A stretch of DNA of 64,000 nt from Mucilaginibacter hurinus (GCF_003324525.1 NZ_QGDC01000008.1:1-64000); one strand, 5' to 3'. Counted from the first letter of the stretch, positions 16,016 through 26,149 are shown. Numbers and translations: made by a program. The notes: a model not told the origin generated them from the letters alone.

Positions 16016-17665
16016 CTAAAGTGCTACAGCCGGATTAAACTTTACCGCTTCGATATACAATGCACGCCCCTTTACTATAGCGGTCTCGGCTACTTTAGCG
16101 TAAGCTGCCGCTTTAAGAGCAGCTTCGCCTTCCATTTCCTCCCAACTTCCTTCATTACTTAATGAATAAGGTGTTGACTTACCATCAGTGCCCTTTAAAA
16201 GACCGGTAAACTGATAGCCATCAACAGCGCCTATAATGCCGGTAAAAACCGTGCCGTCTGTACGGTAATATACAAGGGGACCAATTTCTTTATCTTCCTT
16301 GTAAATACGTTCCATTACCCTGCCGCCTTCTTCTATGCGGCTATAGCCTTCACGCAGGCTGCCGGCATTCCACATACCATATTCAACTTTATTGGGTTTA
16401 GTATATTTACCCGCCTTAATATCGTTTCCATTGGGTTGAAACTCTCCTTCGAAAATGTCACCATTTCGTACACTTTTTCCGCGATATCTACGTAGGTTAC
16501 GATACTCGCCTTCGAAGGTATTACCCTTTGTGTCAACATAATAACCTTTAGAAAAATTCCCCTCTTTATCAAAAATACCTTCAAAGGTAGCTTTATTTTC
16601 AAATGTCATTTTACCGCGATATGGCGCCGTTGTTGATATAGGCTCGCCTTCATACTCGGTACCATTGGTATATATTTTACGATAAATGCTTTTGTCATCA
16701 AAATCGACAGTTTTTACCCGGCCATCGGCAAACTTATAGGTATGTACCCCGGTTTCCTTGCCAGCAGTCCAGCTACCGGTATGTGTAAAAAGTTTACGCT
16801 TTTGCGTTACTGTACCGCTATAAATCTTATTGTCTTTAAAAACACCTTCATCCCCCTCGCCATCCGCGTACACTAATTTCCCCTGCCCATTGAGCATATT
16901 GTGTTTGTATCCGCCTTCGTAAAAGTCACCGTTCGCCATGGTAATTTTAACATTACCGCTTAAAACCCCCATGTCAAAGTTTCCTTCGTGTTTGTCGCCG
17001 TTTTTAAGGCTTAACAACCCTTTTCCGTGCGGCAACCCTTGTTTAGTATTCCCTACGTAAGTACCGGCCCCATCTGCAAGAGTTAGCGTTTCGGTGCAGT
17101 CGCCCTCACAAATGGACTTTGTGCTGCCCTGGTAAAAGGCTGTTGTTATACCTTTTTCCCTGCGCCTGTTAGCGTCATACCCCTCAGGGCTGCCCCCGAG
17201 TATCCTACTCGCACCATAATAGTCAAAGCCGGCAGCCAGTGCAAATTCTATAAAAGTGTTATAATTCTCGCCTGTGCGCTCAAGTCCGCTATCGTTGATT
17301 AATTTCTCAAGTTTATTTTCTTTTTCTTCATAAGCTGCTAAACGGGCAGCATTTTTTGTATCTATCGCAGCATTTCGTTTCATTACGCGATCATCAGCGT
17401 ATACGTTGGTTTTTGCCGATGGCGTGTAAATGGCTCCCGTGGAAGATCGTTGAGATGATGATGAGGACGCTGTGGCCGTTTGGGTGGCAGGTTTATAACC
17501 GTTGGTAGAACCTGATGGTGCCGGTACAGCGAACGCTCTTTCAGTAGCACGCTGCAATTTCTTGTATTCGTTATATTGTGCCTGCGCAGTGGGTTGTGCA
17601 TAAGCAATGTTCACTGATAAATAAAGTGCCGCCGCTGCGATACCGATTTTTTTTAAACTTGTCAT
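16016..17665 (-). CDS. Secreted MORN-repeat protein
   Basis: The 549-residue product starts with a signal peptide (MTSLKKIGIAAAALYLSVNI, cleavage after AYA). Residues 30-170 are Ser/Thr/Gln-rich and then helical. From about 190 onward there are eight or more MORN repeats, with glycine-aromatic motifs such as GTYVGNTKQGLPHGKG and GDFYEGGYKHNMLNGQGKL. The repeats form an elongated beta sheet used as a scaffold or protein-binding surface. A start nine codons upstream at 17692 is possible, but the ATG at 17665 begins directly with a good signal peptide. It is not in an obvious operon. Function unknown. Confidence 0.85.
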   Translation of the reverse strand: MTSLKKIGIAAAALYLSVNIAYAQPTAQAQYNEYKKLQRATERAFAVPAPSGSTNGYKPATQTATASSSSSQRSSTGAIYTPSAKTNVYADDRVMKRNAAIDTKNAARLAAYEEKENKLEKLINDSGLERTGENYNTFIEFALAAGFDYYGASRILGGSPEGYDANRRREKGITTAFYQGSTKSICEGDCTETLTLADGAGTYVGNTKQGLPHGKGLLSLKNGDKHEGNFDMGVLSGNVKITMANGDFYEGGYKHNMLNGQGKLVYADGEGDEGVFKDNKIYSGTVTQKRKLFTHTGSWTAGKETGVHTYKFADGRVKTVDFDDKSIYRKIYTNGTEYEGEPISTTAPYRGKMTFENKATFEGIFDKEGNFSKGYYVDTKGNTFEGEYRNLRRYRGKSVRNGDIFEGEFQPNGNDIKAGKYTKPNKVEYGMWNAGSLREGYSRIEEGGRVMERIYKEDKEIGPLVYYRTDGTVFTGIIGAVDGYQFTGLLKGTDGKSTPYSLSNEGSWEEMEGEAALKAAAYAKVAETAIVKGRALYIEAVKFNPAVAL

Positions 17666-17784
17666 GGTTGGTATTTGACACGCAAGTTGCAAAAAGAGGT
17701 ATCAGAAACATATACCCTCATAACGGTATATTGTTACGATTGTAGAGTAACTATGTAAGCCGCTTACCATAAGCTGTTATAAAA

Positions 17785-17818
17785 AAAAGGCTGGCCCGAT
17801 ATCTCAAGCCAGCCTTTT
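17785..17818 (-). terminator. Intrinsic terminator of M3 oligopeptidase gene
   Basis: AAAAGGCTGG (17785-17794) and CCAGCCTTTT (17809-17818) form a perfect 10-base stem; on the minus strand it is followed by a run of eight T. It ends 19 bases after the stop of the gene at 17837. Confidence 0.88.
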
Positions 17819-17836
17819 AATAGCGCTACTAAAAAG

Positions 17837-19879
17837 CTATTTAACGCCTATGGACTCAGAAAATGCAGCAGCATTAGGTTCTCGTCCTAAAAATGCTTTC
17901 ACCATATCAATCTCGGGCTTGGTCGCCGCCTTCTCCAGTATTTCCTTACGATATTTTAAACCGCTGGCCTTATCCATAACCCCTTTCTTTTTAAATACTG
18001 AAAACATGTCTTCAGCATACACCTTACTCCACATATAACCGTAATAGTTGGCCCCATATCCGTTAAGATGTCCGAACGAGCAAATAAAATGTGTATCCGG
18101 ATGCGAGGGCAACAATGTCATCCGGCTCATGTTCAACGCCACATCATTAAGGCTGGTGTTCCTTATGCTATCATACTTGTCTTCATAAGTAAAATCAAGC
18201 ATGCCATAATACACCTGCCTGATGTACATGCTGGCTATGCCTACTTTTTCTGCTGCTTTCATTTTATCAAACAGCTGTTTAGGTAAAGCTTTTCCGGTTT
18301 TGTAATGCCTGGCAAACATGCTCAATGGTTCATACTCGTAGCACCAGTTCTCTAAAAACTGTGATGGCGCTTCAACAAAATCACCCTTGGTGGCAAACGG
18401 CATTTGTGATGCTATAACAGACCGGCCAAGTAATGAGTGAACCAAGTGACCGAACTCATGGAAAAGCGTCACCACATCATGATGCGCAACAAGTGACGGT
18501 ATTTCGGCGGTGCCTTCACTAAAGTTACATACCAGTGCCGCAACCGGTAATACTTCCTGTCCGTTTGCTTTGCGGTATATATTAATAGGAAAACATGCAA
18601 AGTGATTATACTTATTCGGACGCGGATACAGATCAAGATAAAATGATCCTACCTTTTTGCCATCCATAAACATATCGTAACTTTTTACCTTGCTGTCCCA
18701 AACCGGTAAACCGGCTACGGGTACTATCTTTAGGTTAAACAACTGCTCATATATGGTAAACATCCCTTTCAGCGTGTTTTCCATTTCAAAATATTCCTTT
18801 ACCTCGTTAGGGTCAAGCTGATATTTTTTGTTAAGCAGTTTCTTTTTGTAATACTGAAAATCCCAGGGATTTAACGCACCCGATGTTTTTTGGGCGCTAA
18901 ACTCTGCCAGTTCATTTTTAACAACGGGCGTAAGCTTGGCAACCAGATCATTTTCAAAAGCCCAAACATTAACCGGACGGGCCGCCATTTTATCCGCCAG
19001 CGTATATTCGGCATAAGTTTTAAAGCCGAGTTTGCTGGCATACATATTACGGTAATATAATAAACTATCCAGTTGTTGTATGTTTGCCGGATAGGCTATA
19101 TTCATGTAGCGCATGTATACGCTTTTGCGGGTTTCTTCTTCATCGGCGTTTTCATAAAGTGCTACGGCGTTTGCATTGTTTATCTTAACCACATACCGGT
19201 CATTGCCCCGTTTCCATTTTGCCAGGAACTCTGGTGGTACACCTTTCAATTGAGCAGCATTAAACACAAGGCTGTCTTTCCACTCAGCAATATTTTTATC
19301 AAACGCCAAACCTATTTTTACAAGTTTCTCATTAAGTGCAAACAGCTCTTTGCGTGCATCTGTACTTAGCTTCATGCCATTCTTCTCAAAAGAAAAGATC
19401 GTTTCATTTAAAAATTTTTGCTGATCCGGTCGCAGGTTAACTGCAGTTGAAGCATAGGATTTAATCGCTTTATACAAAGGTTCATTAAGATATAAATTTC
19501 CTGCGTAAGTGCCGAGCTTGCCTGCTTCGACAGTGGCTGTGTCCCTTATAGCATCTTCACTATAGGTAGACGCGATCAAGCCGAGCTTTGACTGCAGATC
19601 AGTTACATTGTAATTGATCTTATCTACCACCATCATTGTGTTTTCGAAGCTTTTTTTGCCGGACGGCACCGTCGTGAGCTTTTTAATAAGCCCGTCTGAC
19701 TCAGCAATAATCCTGGCGACTCCATCTTTAATATTGGCAGGGGTGACGTTTTTGAACTGTATAGGGGCATTGCTGTGCACCAACAGTGGGTTAACACTGG
19801 CGGGCGACTGTGCCATTACCAGCGACGTACCTGACAGCAGTAAGCTCACCGCTGCCAGCATTGGGTATTTTTTAAACAT
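17837..19879 (-). CDS. M3 family oligopeptidase (peptidyl-dipeptidase Dcp-like)
   Basis: A 680-residue zinc metallopeptidase. The N-terminal signal peptide (cleavage near VMAQS) sends it to the periplasm. The catalytic motif HEFGH lies at 474-478, with the third ligand Glu503 in FVEAPSQFLENW, and the downstream HLNGYGANYYGYMWSK motif binds substrate. The length is that of Dcp-type enzymes, which remove dipeptides or cut short peptides. The gene has its own terminator and no obvious operon partners. Whether it works as an endopeptidase or a dipeptidyl carboxypeptidase cannot be decided from sequence. Confidence 0.93.
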   Translation of the reverse strand: MFKKYPMLAAVSLLLSGTSLVMAQSPASVNPLLVHSNAPIQFKNVTPANIKDGVARIIAESDGLIKKLTTVPSGKKSFENTMMVVDKINYNVTDLQSKLGLIASTYSEDAIRDTATVEAGKLGTYAGNLYLNEPLYKAIKSYASTAVNLRPDQQKFLNETIFSFEKNGMKLSTDARKELFALNEKLVKIGLAFDKNIAEWKDSLVFNAAQLKGVPPEFLAKWKRGNDRYVVKINNANAVALYENADEEETRKSVYMRYMNIAYPANIQQLDSLLYYRNMYASKLGFKTYAEYTLADKMAARPVNVWAFENDLVAKLTPVVKNELAEFSAQKTSGALNPWDFQYYKKKLLNKKYQLDPNEVKEYFEMENTLKGMFTIYEQLFNLKIVPVAGLPVWDSKVKSYDMFMDGKKVGSFYLDLYPRPNKYNHFACFPINIYRKANGQEVLPVAALVCNFSEGTAEIPSLVAHHDVVTLFHEFGHLVHSLLGRSVIASQMPFATKGDFVEAPSQFLENWCYEYEPLSMFARHYKTGKALPKQLFDKMKAAEKVGIASMYIRQVYYGMLDFTYEDKYDSIRNTSLNDVALNMSRMTLLPSHPDTHFICSFGHLNGYGANYYGYMWSKVYAEDMFSVFKKKGVMDKASGLKYRKEILEKAATKPEIDMVKAFLGREPNAAAFSESIGVK

Positions 19880-20021
19880 ATAAATGAGGCCGTTACAACA
19901 CCGGTTTATCCGGGGTCACTGTAAATATAAACAGAAAAAAATATTTGCAATTTAACGCTCACTAATATTCCTGCAAAATGGCTGTGGCCATTGATATTTA
20001 AAAGTTAGGATAATTACAAAA

Positions 20022-20052
20022 AGCGTCCCGCTTTTTAGTAAAACAGGACGCT
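20022..20052 (-). terminator. Intrinsic terminator of receptor/phytase operon
   Basis: AGCGTCC (20022-20028) pairs with GGACGCT (20046-20052); on the minus strand the stem is followed by TTTTTG. It lies 25 bases beyond the phytase stop. Confidence 0.75.
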
Positions 20053-20076
20053 AACTCTTTTAAGAATACCCTGGAT

Positions 20077-21156
20077 TTATTTGCTAACTATTCGTGATTC
20101 AATATCGCGCCAGTCATAATAATGAAAAGTTTTGCCATTTGTCATAGCTACAAATAAGCCTTTAGGAAATCGTTTGTTTAAATTGACATTTGTTACTTCT
20201 GAGCCATCACTCTCCAGCGTTGAAAATGGAATGCTGGCTATCACTGTATGCTCATTGTGGTTTTCTGCACTACCTTCACGTTTATATACGTTAAACTTGT
20301 TTGCCTGTTGGTCAGAAACAAGGATATACCCCGTACCGGCACCCGTTTTGTAAATTGATATACCTTCAACATCTTCTGCAAAATCCCTGGTGCCGAAAAA
20401 GGCGAGTTCATGATTACCCTTAGCGGGATCGGCGTAGTACTTGTGTACACCGGCACCTTCATCAGCGTAATATATATAACCGAGTTCGTTGTCTGCCGCT
20501 ATCGATTCGATTTCCTTTTTCCCGCTGTACTTACCAAATTTACGTTTAAGTGTGGCTTTTACCTTGCCGCTGCCGTCATCAGTTAATAAATACTGCCAAA
20601 GGTATGTGCCATCCGTTGGACCGGTTTTACGTCCTACTATCGCGTATATTTCTTTAGCGGGACTGGTGTAAAGCGCTATACCCATCAGGTCGCGATAGTC
20701 AGCTGTCGTCTCACCTTCAAATACGGGTATGCCGCCGTTGTCTACCGCTTTCATGTCCGGCAGGGAAAATATCCTTAACTTGTGTGTTTTTCGTTCTGTA
20801 ACCACGGCGATGTCTACTGGCTTACCGCCAAGTAAAAGTCCGTAGGCTATGTCTACATTATTGGGACGTTTAAGATTGGCTACCTTGTTTACAACCTTCC
20901 CCTCCAAATCAAACACATACAATGCGCCGTTTACATCTTTATCAGTTCCAACAATCAACGATTTTGACGCATCCGCCGGGTTTATCCAAATAGCCGGATC
21001 GTCGGTGTCATGTGTTACAGTATCAGTTATAACAACCGGCACCAACTTGCCTACAGAATCAGTGGCCACCGGCTTTTGTGCCGTGGCAGATTGCTGTTTA
21101 TACCCGCAGCCTGCCAGTGCGCTAAGCAGGGTTAACTGTGCAATATATTTTTTCAT
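20077..21156 (-). CDS. Beta-propeller phytase (3-phytase family), lipoprotein
   Basis: The 359-residue product has a lipoprotein signal (LLSALAGC, Cys17), so it is membrane-anchored, probably on the outer membrane. The rest matches the six-bladed calcium-dependent phytase family: HDTDDPAIWINPADASKSL near the N-terminus of the propeller, GTDKDVNGALYVFDLEGKV, RPNNVDIAYG, and IYYADEGAGVHKYYADP. It removes phosphate from inositol hexakisphosphate-calcium complexes. It lies 53 bases downstream of a TonB-dependent receptor gene in the same direction, and the shared terminator follows it. The pair is a known arrangement for phytate use in several Gram-negative groups. Confidence 0.92.
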   Translation of the reverse strand: MKKYIAQLTLLSALAGCGYKQQSATAQKPVATDSVGKLVPVVITDTVTHDTDDPAIWINPADASKSLIVGTDKDVNGALYVFDLEGKVVNKVANLKRPNNVDIAYGLLLGGKPVDIAVVTERKTHKLRIFSLPDMKAVDNGGIPVFEGETTADYRDLMGIALYTSPAKEIYAIVGRKTGPTDGTYLWQYLLTDDGSGKVKATLKRKFGKYSGKKEIESIAADNELGYIYYADEGAGVHKYYADPAKGNHELAFFGTRDFAEDVEGISIYKTGAGTGYILVSDQQANKFNVYKREGSAENHNEHTVIASIPFSTLESDGSEVTNVNLNKRFPKGLFVAMTNGKTFHYYDWRDIESRIVSK

Positions 21157-21209
21157 TTGTAATTGATTAAGCCGGGTGTAATAACCCGGCTGTAAGAAAT
21201 TCAGTTCGA

Positions 21210-24029
21210 TTACATATCGAATTTAATACCCACGTTAAAGCGCGGACGGTAAAACTCAATCTGCATGGTTTGATTCTTAGTCCCCTGGTAAAATCTTAAC
21301 GGCTGATTAGTTAGGTTATTAGCTTCGGCGAATATGCGCCATTTCGGCAATATGCGGTATGATGCGTTTGCATCTAGGAAAAATTGCTTGTCGTAATAAC
21401 TATCTTCAAAAGCTTCACCGCCTAGCTCGTACACATAAGAGTCGGCGAAGTTAGCAGACAGCCGTGAGGTAAACTTTTTGGTTTCATAAGATAACGAGAA
21501 ATTGAACAGGTTAGGCGCCGTTCCGGGAAATTTAACATCATTGCGCAGTTCACCATCTGCATTATAAATACCACTGGCCTTTGAGCGGGTGAAGGTATAA
21601 TTGGCGTATACGCCAAAGTGCTTTAAAAAGCCTGGTAAAAACTCCAGCTGACGTTGAAAAGCAACCTCAAAGCCATATACATTTACCTTATCCCCATTTC
21701 GCGGCTGAATAAATGTCCATTGATCGTTGCCCTCAATAGGGTTATCAAGGTCCGGGAAATCGTTACTAAAATCAGCAGCTTTATATGATGCATTACGGTA
21801 CCTGTAGATAAAATTGTTTATGTTTTTGTAAAATACTCCTGCCGAAAGTAAACCTACCGAGCTAAAATACTTCTCCACCATAAAGTCAAGATTATAGGCA
21901 TATGCAGCTTTTAAATTCTCGTTGCCTAAAAATAATTCCTGGTCACCTATTCGGTTGTCAAAAAATGGTACCAGGTCATAATAATTCGGGCGCGCAATTG
22001 ATGTTGTGGCAGCCAAACGGAATACCAGATCCTCATCGGCATTATACTTAAACATTAACGATGGTAGCACGTTAAGGTAACTGTTGCTATTTGTGCGCTG
22101 ACCGGTAATCTCCTCTTCGTCCTCCACTATGTTACCGGTATAATTAATACTGGTATTTTCAAAACGCACACCCGCTATCATTGATAACTTTTCGCTAAAA
22201 TCCTGGTCCCAACGCAGGTAGCCCGCGGTAATAGTTTCTTTAGCATTATAGTTAATGGAGGCAAATTCGCTGGGCACACTTTCCGCTTCAAACAGCGAAG
22301 TATTAGCCAGATCAAGATTTCCTAAAAATGTTGCCGGAACTAAACTACCCAATTGGTACTGTGCGCCCGGTTGAAAGTTTTTTAAATTAATTGCATGCGT
22401 AGGTAGAGTTGTTAAATTTTCAAACAATGATTCATTACTGCCTACGGGGGCATACTCAAAAAAGTTATTATTACGGTTCTTTTTCTTCAACCGCAACCGG
22501 CCACCCACACGCAAACGACCCTTTTGTCCGTCCACAACACTGAAAGGAAAGCGCAGGTTAATTCTTGCACCGGTTTCGCTTTCCTTAGTGTAGTTACGAT
22601 TTTCGGTAATTTCCTTTAAACCATAATCAGCTAAAGGCGTAGTAGCTGACGCTAACGGACGCTGAATATTGCTTAGATTTAAGCTAACCGGCTGCTCCTC
22701 AGCCTCAAAACTTATATAACGCTCATTAGGGCGCAATTCGCGCGCATCGCTGTATGATAGACCCCAGTCCAGGTTAATTGCTGATCCAAGCAAATGGTCT
22801 CCACGTAATGAAAAGTTTTTTACACGCTGGTCTTCTAAACGGCGGCTTTTGTTGCGGCCATTGTTGATACCGCCCTTGGTTTCACGTTGTATACTACCTA
22901 CAAACCCGCCCTCGCCGTCGGGCTCGATATCTGTATAACGCAGGCGATAACGATTCTCGCGATCGTCGCGCCAGTTGTATATACTGGTAAACGATAAACT
23001 GTTGCGCGCATCAATTTTAAAATCAGATGCCAGCGAAACACTGCGGCGGATGCGTTGAACGTCATATTTGCGTACTTCCTGCTCTTCTACATATACGTTA
23101 CCATCGTCATCTTTTTTCCAAACAGCCTCCACATCGTCTGATCCGTAATCATTGTTGTTGTATGATGCACTTAACACCACTCCCAACCTATTATCAAAAA
23201 AACGGTTACCGGCGATAAGCGAGCCTGTATAAAGGGCTTTTTCTCTTATTGGATTATAACCCGACGATAGTGTGCCCGACAAACGCAGGCCGTTAGGGGC
23301 AGCACGAGTAATCAGGTTTACTGATCCGCCAATCGCATCGGCATCCATGTCAGGCGTAAGGGTTTTGTTTACTTCTATGGTTTGTATCATGTCTGATGGT
23401 ATCAGGTCCATCTGTACACGGCGGTTGTCGCCTTCGGCGCTTGGTATACGATCGCCATTCAACGATACCGAGTTTAGCTCAGGCGCTATACCGCGTATAA
23501 TGATGTCGCGCGCTTCCCCCTGGTCGTTTTGCATGGTAATACCGGGAATACGTTTCATCGCGTCGCCTATGTTTTGGTCCGGGAACCGGCCTATCTGATC
23601 GGACGATACGACGTTGGTGATGTTGGGGTTGGTTTTCTGTTGATTAAGCGCCCTGGCCTGCCCACGTAAACGGTCGCCCATAATAACAACTTCGTTTCCT
23701 GCCAGGCCGCCTTCTTCCATCAAAACGATAAGTTCGGCAACTTTGCCCGGAACAACTGTAACCTGGGCCGAATAAAGCTTAAAGCCAATGTAAGTAACCG
23801 TAACCGTATAATTGCCTGCGGGAACATTTAAAAACTCATAATTGCCCTGGCTGCCTGATACCGTATAACGGTTACCGGCACTCAATTTTAAGGTAGCGCC
23901 GGGTAAAGATAGTTTGGTATTTCCATCTATAACCTTACCGGCAATAAAACCGCTTTGCGCAAAGGCAAAATTGGCAAAAAGGATGCAGCTTAATACCACC
24001 GCAAAAAACTTAGATAAAGATTGAAGCAT
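21210..24029 (-). CDS. TonB-dependent receptor, paired with phytase
   Basis: A 939-residue outer-membrane receptor. After the signal peptide (ending FAFAQ) comes a carboxypeptidase-like regulatory domain (about 30-110), then the plug (about 140-250: FPDQNIGDAMKRIPGI, IIIRGIAPELNSVSLNGDRI, DADAIGGSVNLITR) of the TIGR01782 subtype, and a 22-strand barrel ending in an aromatic motif (FNVGIKFDM). The ATG at 24029 is preferred over 24050 because the signal peptide follows at once. No SusD partner is next to it, so it is not a typical PUL pair. The adjacent phytase suggests uptake of phytate or its products; substrate is inferred, not shown. Confidence 0.94.
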   Translation of the reverse strand: MLQSLSKFFAVVLSCILFANFAFAQSGFIAGKVIDGNTKLSLPGATLKLSAGNRYTVSGSQGNYEFLNVPAGNYTVTVTYIGFKLYSAQVTVVPGKVAELIVLMEEGGLAGNEVVIMGDRLRGQARALNQQKTNPNITNVVSSDQIGRFPDQNIGDAMKRIPGITMQNDQGEARDIIIRGIAPELNSVSLNGDRIPSAEGDNRRVQMDLIPSDMIQTIEVNKTLTPDMDADAIGGSVNLITRAAPNGLRLSGTLSSGYNPIREKALYTGSLIAGNRFFDNRLGVVLSASYNNNDYGSDDVEAVWKKDDDGNVYVEEQEVRKYDVQRIRRSVSLASDFKIDARNSLSFTSIYNWRDDRENRYRLRYTDIEPDGEGGFVGSIQRETKGGINNGRNKSRRLEDQRVKNFSLRGDHLLGSAINLDWGLSYSDARELRPNERYISFEAEEQPVSLNLSNIQRPLASATTPLADYGLKEITENRNYTKESETGARINLRFPFSVVDGQKGRLRVGGRLRLKKKNRNNNFFEYAPVGSNESLFENLTTLPTHAINLKNFQPGAQYQLGSLVPATFLGNLDLANTSLFEAESVPSEFASINYNAKETITAGYLRWDQDFSEKLSMIAGVRFENTSINYTGNIVEDEEEITGQRTNSNSYLNVLPSLMFKYNADEDLVFRLAATTSIARPNYYDLVPFFDNRIGDQELFLGNENLKAAYAYNLDFMVEKYFSSVGLLSAGVFYKNINNFIYRYRNASYKAADFSNDFPDLDNPIEGNDQWTFIQPRNGDKVNVYGFEVAFQRQLEFLPGFLKHFGVYANYTFTRSKASGIYNADGELRNDVKFPGTAPNLFNFSLSYETKKFTSRLSANFADSYVYELGGEAFEDSYYDKQFFLDANASYRILPKWRIFAEANNLTNQPLRFYQGTKNQTMQIEFYRPRFNVGIKFDM

Positions 24030-24223
24030 ATAGATAATTTTAAGCTGCAATGTTATCCGGCGTGGATTAATAATAGATAAAGTGCTAATTATAGTATTAT
24101 GTACTATATATGATTTTACCGTTAAGTATTAACGCGGATGTGCGCCTGATTTAAATTTTTGATAGCTACATTTTAACATAAAGTAAACACAACCTTGTTA
24201 GCAGTGTTTAATCAATAAAAAGC

Positions 24224-24859
24224 ATGGATTTCAGTATAGAGTTAAGGGATATCATTAGTATTATAACCTCCGTACTATGCGGGGGTGCAATAGGCTTTGA
24301 ACGCGAGTATAAAAACAAATCAACCGGTTTTCGTACTATAATGCTTATCACTTTAGGGTCAACCATCTTCACCATAGTATCACGTTACGGCGCCGGTACC
24401 GACGACCGTATATCGGCAAATATTATTACAGGCATAGGCTTTATTGGTGCCGGCGTAATTTTTAAAGATAAGATGTCTGTTTTAGGCCTTACAACTGCTG
24501 CTGTTATTTGGACGGCCGCAGCAATAGGTATGACAGCCGGAATCGGATACCATTCGTTGGCAGTTGTATTTACAGCTATTACGCTTATCATACTGATTTT
24601 GGTAAATAAGATTGAGCTCTTGATAGGCAGCCTCAAAAAGAATAAAATACTTAATATAAGCTTTAATAATTATGACCTTAGCCAACTACAGCTGTTGGAA
24701 CAAAAGATTAAAGAACACCATTTGAAAAGCAAACGCCTTGAAGTCTACAAAACTGACCGCACCCTTAGCGCCGTGCTGGAAATAACAGGCACCAAGAAAA
24801 ATGCGGATAAGCTTAGCCTGGAAATGGTGGAGATGAAGGAAATAAGAGAATTTCACTAA
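24224..24859 (+). CDS. MgtC/SapB family membrane protein
   Basis: The 211-residue protein has four to five N-terminal membrane helices with the MgtC signature: GGAIGFEREYKNKSTGFRT in the first loop, then ITGIGFIGAGVIFKD and TTAAVIWTAAAIGM. The C-terminal 70 residues form a small soluble domain like an ACT fold, as in longer MgtC relatives. Family members affect magnesium limitation survival, membrane potential or ATP synthase activity. It is followed after eight bases by a small unknown gene, so the two may be one transcript. Confidence 0.92.
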   Translation: MDFSIELRDIISIITSVLCGGAIGFEREYKNKSTGFRTIMLITLGSTIFTIVSRYGAGTDDRISANIITGIGFIGAGVIFKDKMSVLGLTTAAVIWTAAAIGMTAGIGYHSLAVVFTAITLIILILVNKIELLIGSLKKNKILNISFNNYDLSQLQLLEQKIKEHHLKSKRLEVYKTDRTLSAVLEITGTKKNADKLSLEMVEMKEIREFH

Positions 24860-24867
24860 ACACGAAT

Positions 24868-25143
24868 ATGAATTTTGACGATGATTTTGAATTAGACAGC
24901 GAAGGCCCACCTCAGGAACCTTTCCATATTGAAGTTGACCTTTATGACACCGGCGACTACAGCAACGTACTGGTTGTACCATGCAATGAAACCTATGTAA
25001 TTGTGGCGAATAACCAGCATCTTTGCACCCTGGTAAAAACTTGTGATGAACCGGAGTGCTGGGAACAACAGGATGGAACGCTGGATGAAGAAATAGTGGA
25101 AAAAATAGGTTCGACTATTAGTGGATATACCGGTGGGTTTTAA
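24868..25143 (+). CDS. Hypothetical acidic protein, 91 residues
   Basis: I do not recognise the family. The N-terminus is very acidic (NFDDDFELDSEG). The middle has beta-strand-like segments (NVLVVPCNETYVIVANNQHL), and three cysteines (VPCN, HLCTLV, TCDEPECW region) may be structural. There is no signal peptide. It starts eight bases after the MgtC-like gene stops, in the same direction, which makes co-transcription likely. Confidence 0.65.
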   Translation: MNFDDDFELDSEGPPQEPFHIEVDLYDTGDYSNVLVVPCNETYVIVANNQHLCTLVKTCDEPECWEQQDGTLDEEIVEKIGSTISGYTGGF

Positions 25144-25195
25144 ACCAATTTTGTTTGCAACTATAGTATTGATGAAACAGAGTGTTCGAAAGTAT

Positions 25196-25630
25196 TTATT
25201 TTTCCGACACCATTTTGTAGTGTTGTATGCCGGCTTCATCAAATTGCGGCCCGGTTTGTTTAAAGCCGAATTTAGCGTATAGTCGAATTGCCGGTATCTG
25301 GGCATTTAGGTAGATATAATCTGCGTCAGCAGGCAAGTCGTTTAGTACAGCCTGCACGAGTGCCTGGGCAACTCCTTTACCCCTGTAACGTTTTAGTACA
25401 GCAAAACGCTCCAGCTTATACCCGTTGGCAGTTTTTCGCCAGCGTGCGGCTCCGGCGGGTTCACCTTCTGCCATGGCTAAAAAATGGGTAGATTCATCTT
25501 CAAACCCCCACTCCAGCTCAGGCGGGCAATTTTGCTCATCTACAAACACTGTACGCCGTATGCTGAACACGGCTTGTAAATCTTTATCGCTACTTGCTTT
25601 GTTTACCTGAATTTTGGGAGCTGCGTGCAT
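25196..25630 (-). CDS. GNAT family N-acetyltransferase
   Basis: A 144-residue single-domain acetyltransferase. The acetyl-CoA pyrophosphate loop is RYRGKGVAQAL in motif A (around residues 80-90), preceded by the beta-strand YKLERFAVL; the N-terminal part IRRTVFVDEQNCPPELEW resembles ElaA/YjcF-like GNATs. Substrate is not predictable. The reading frame starts inside the 3' end of the upstream iron permease-like gene, with an overlap of 41 bases, so a later start is possible but would cut the first strand. Confidence 0.88.
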   Translation of the reverse strand: MHAAPKIQVNKASSDKDLQAVFSIRRTVFVDEQNCPPELEWGFEDESTHFLAMAEGEPAGAARWRKTANGYKLERFAVLKRYRGKGVAQALVQAVLNDLPADADYIYLNAQIPAIRLYAKFGFKQTGPQFDEAGIQHYKMVSEK

Positions 25631-26108
25631 TTTTATAGTGCGGCTTTTGTTTGTATTTGTTAACCTTTTGCGCGTGATTATCTACCGCGGCATCAATGGA
25701 GTGTGTGCATAAAATATCATCTTCCTCTTCGGCCAGTTCTGATAATTCCTCATAAAATTTATGGAGCTTGTCCAGTTCTACTTCGCTCAAATCCTCTAAA
25801 TCAACCATCCTGTTGCTTGCACCTTCGTGCGAAGCAATCAATTCGTTCAGCTTAAGATGTATCGCTTTTGAATCCTTATTTTGAGTTTTTTGTATCAAAA
25901 AAACCATCAAAAAAGTAATGATAGTGGTGCCAGTATTTATAATAAGTTGCCAGGTATCGCTGTAACCAAATACGGGTCCGGTTATCGCCCATACTACAAT
26001 TACCGATATTGCTATTATAAAAGCAGCCGAACTGCCGGTAACATTTGTTGCCCAGTTAGCAAAACGTTCAAACATGTTTTGCTTCTTCTTCCGTTTCTTT
26101 GCAACCAT
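25590..26108 (-). CDS. Low-affinity iron permease family protein
   Basis: The 172-residue product matches the PF04120 type: a basic N-terminus, FANWATNVTGSSAAF, then a membrane helix pair (VVWAITGPVFGYSDTWQLI, TIITFLMVFLIQ) and the KTQNKDSKAIHLKLNELI motif, followed by an acidic helical tail. In fungi the family is described as low-affinity iron transporters; in bacteria the role is unproven. The ATG at 26108 is preferred to the open-frame start at 26159 because the latter would overlap the fbaA terminator. It overlaps the GNAT gene by 41 bases. Confidence 0.82.
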   Translation of the reverse strand: MVAKKRKKKQNMFERFANWATNVTGSSAAFIIAISVIVVWAITGPVFGYSDTWQLIINTGTTIITFLMVFLIQKTQNKDSKAIHLKLNELIASHEGASNRMVDLEDLSEVELDKLHKFYEELSELAEEEDDILCTHSIDAAVDNHAQKVNKYKQKPHYKNARSSQNSGKQSK

Positions 26109-26149
26109 AATATATAAGTATCCTAAAATATATAGTATGATACAAAAAA

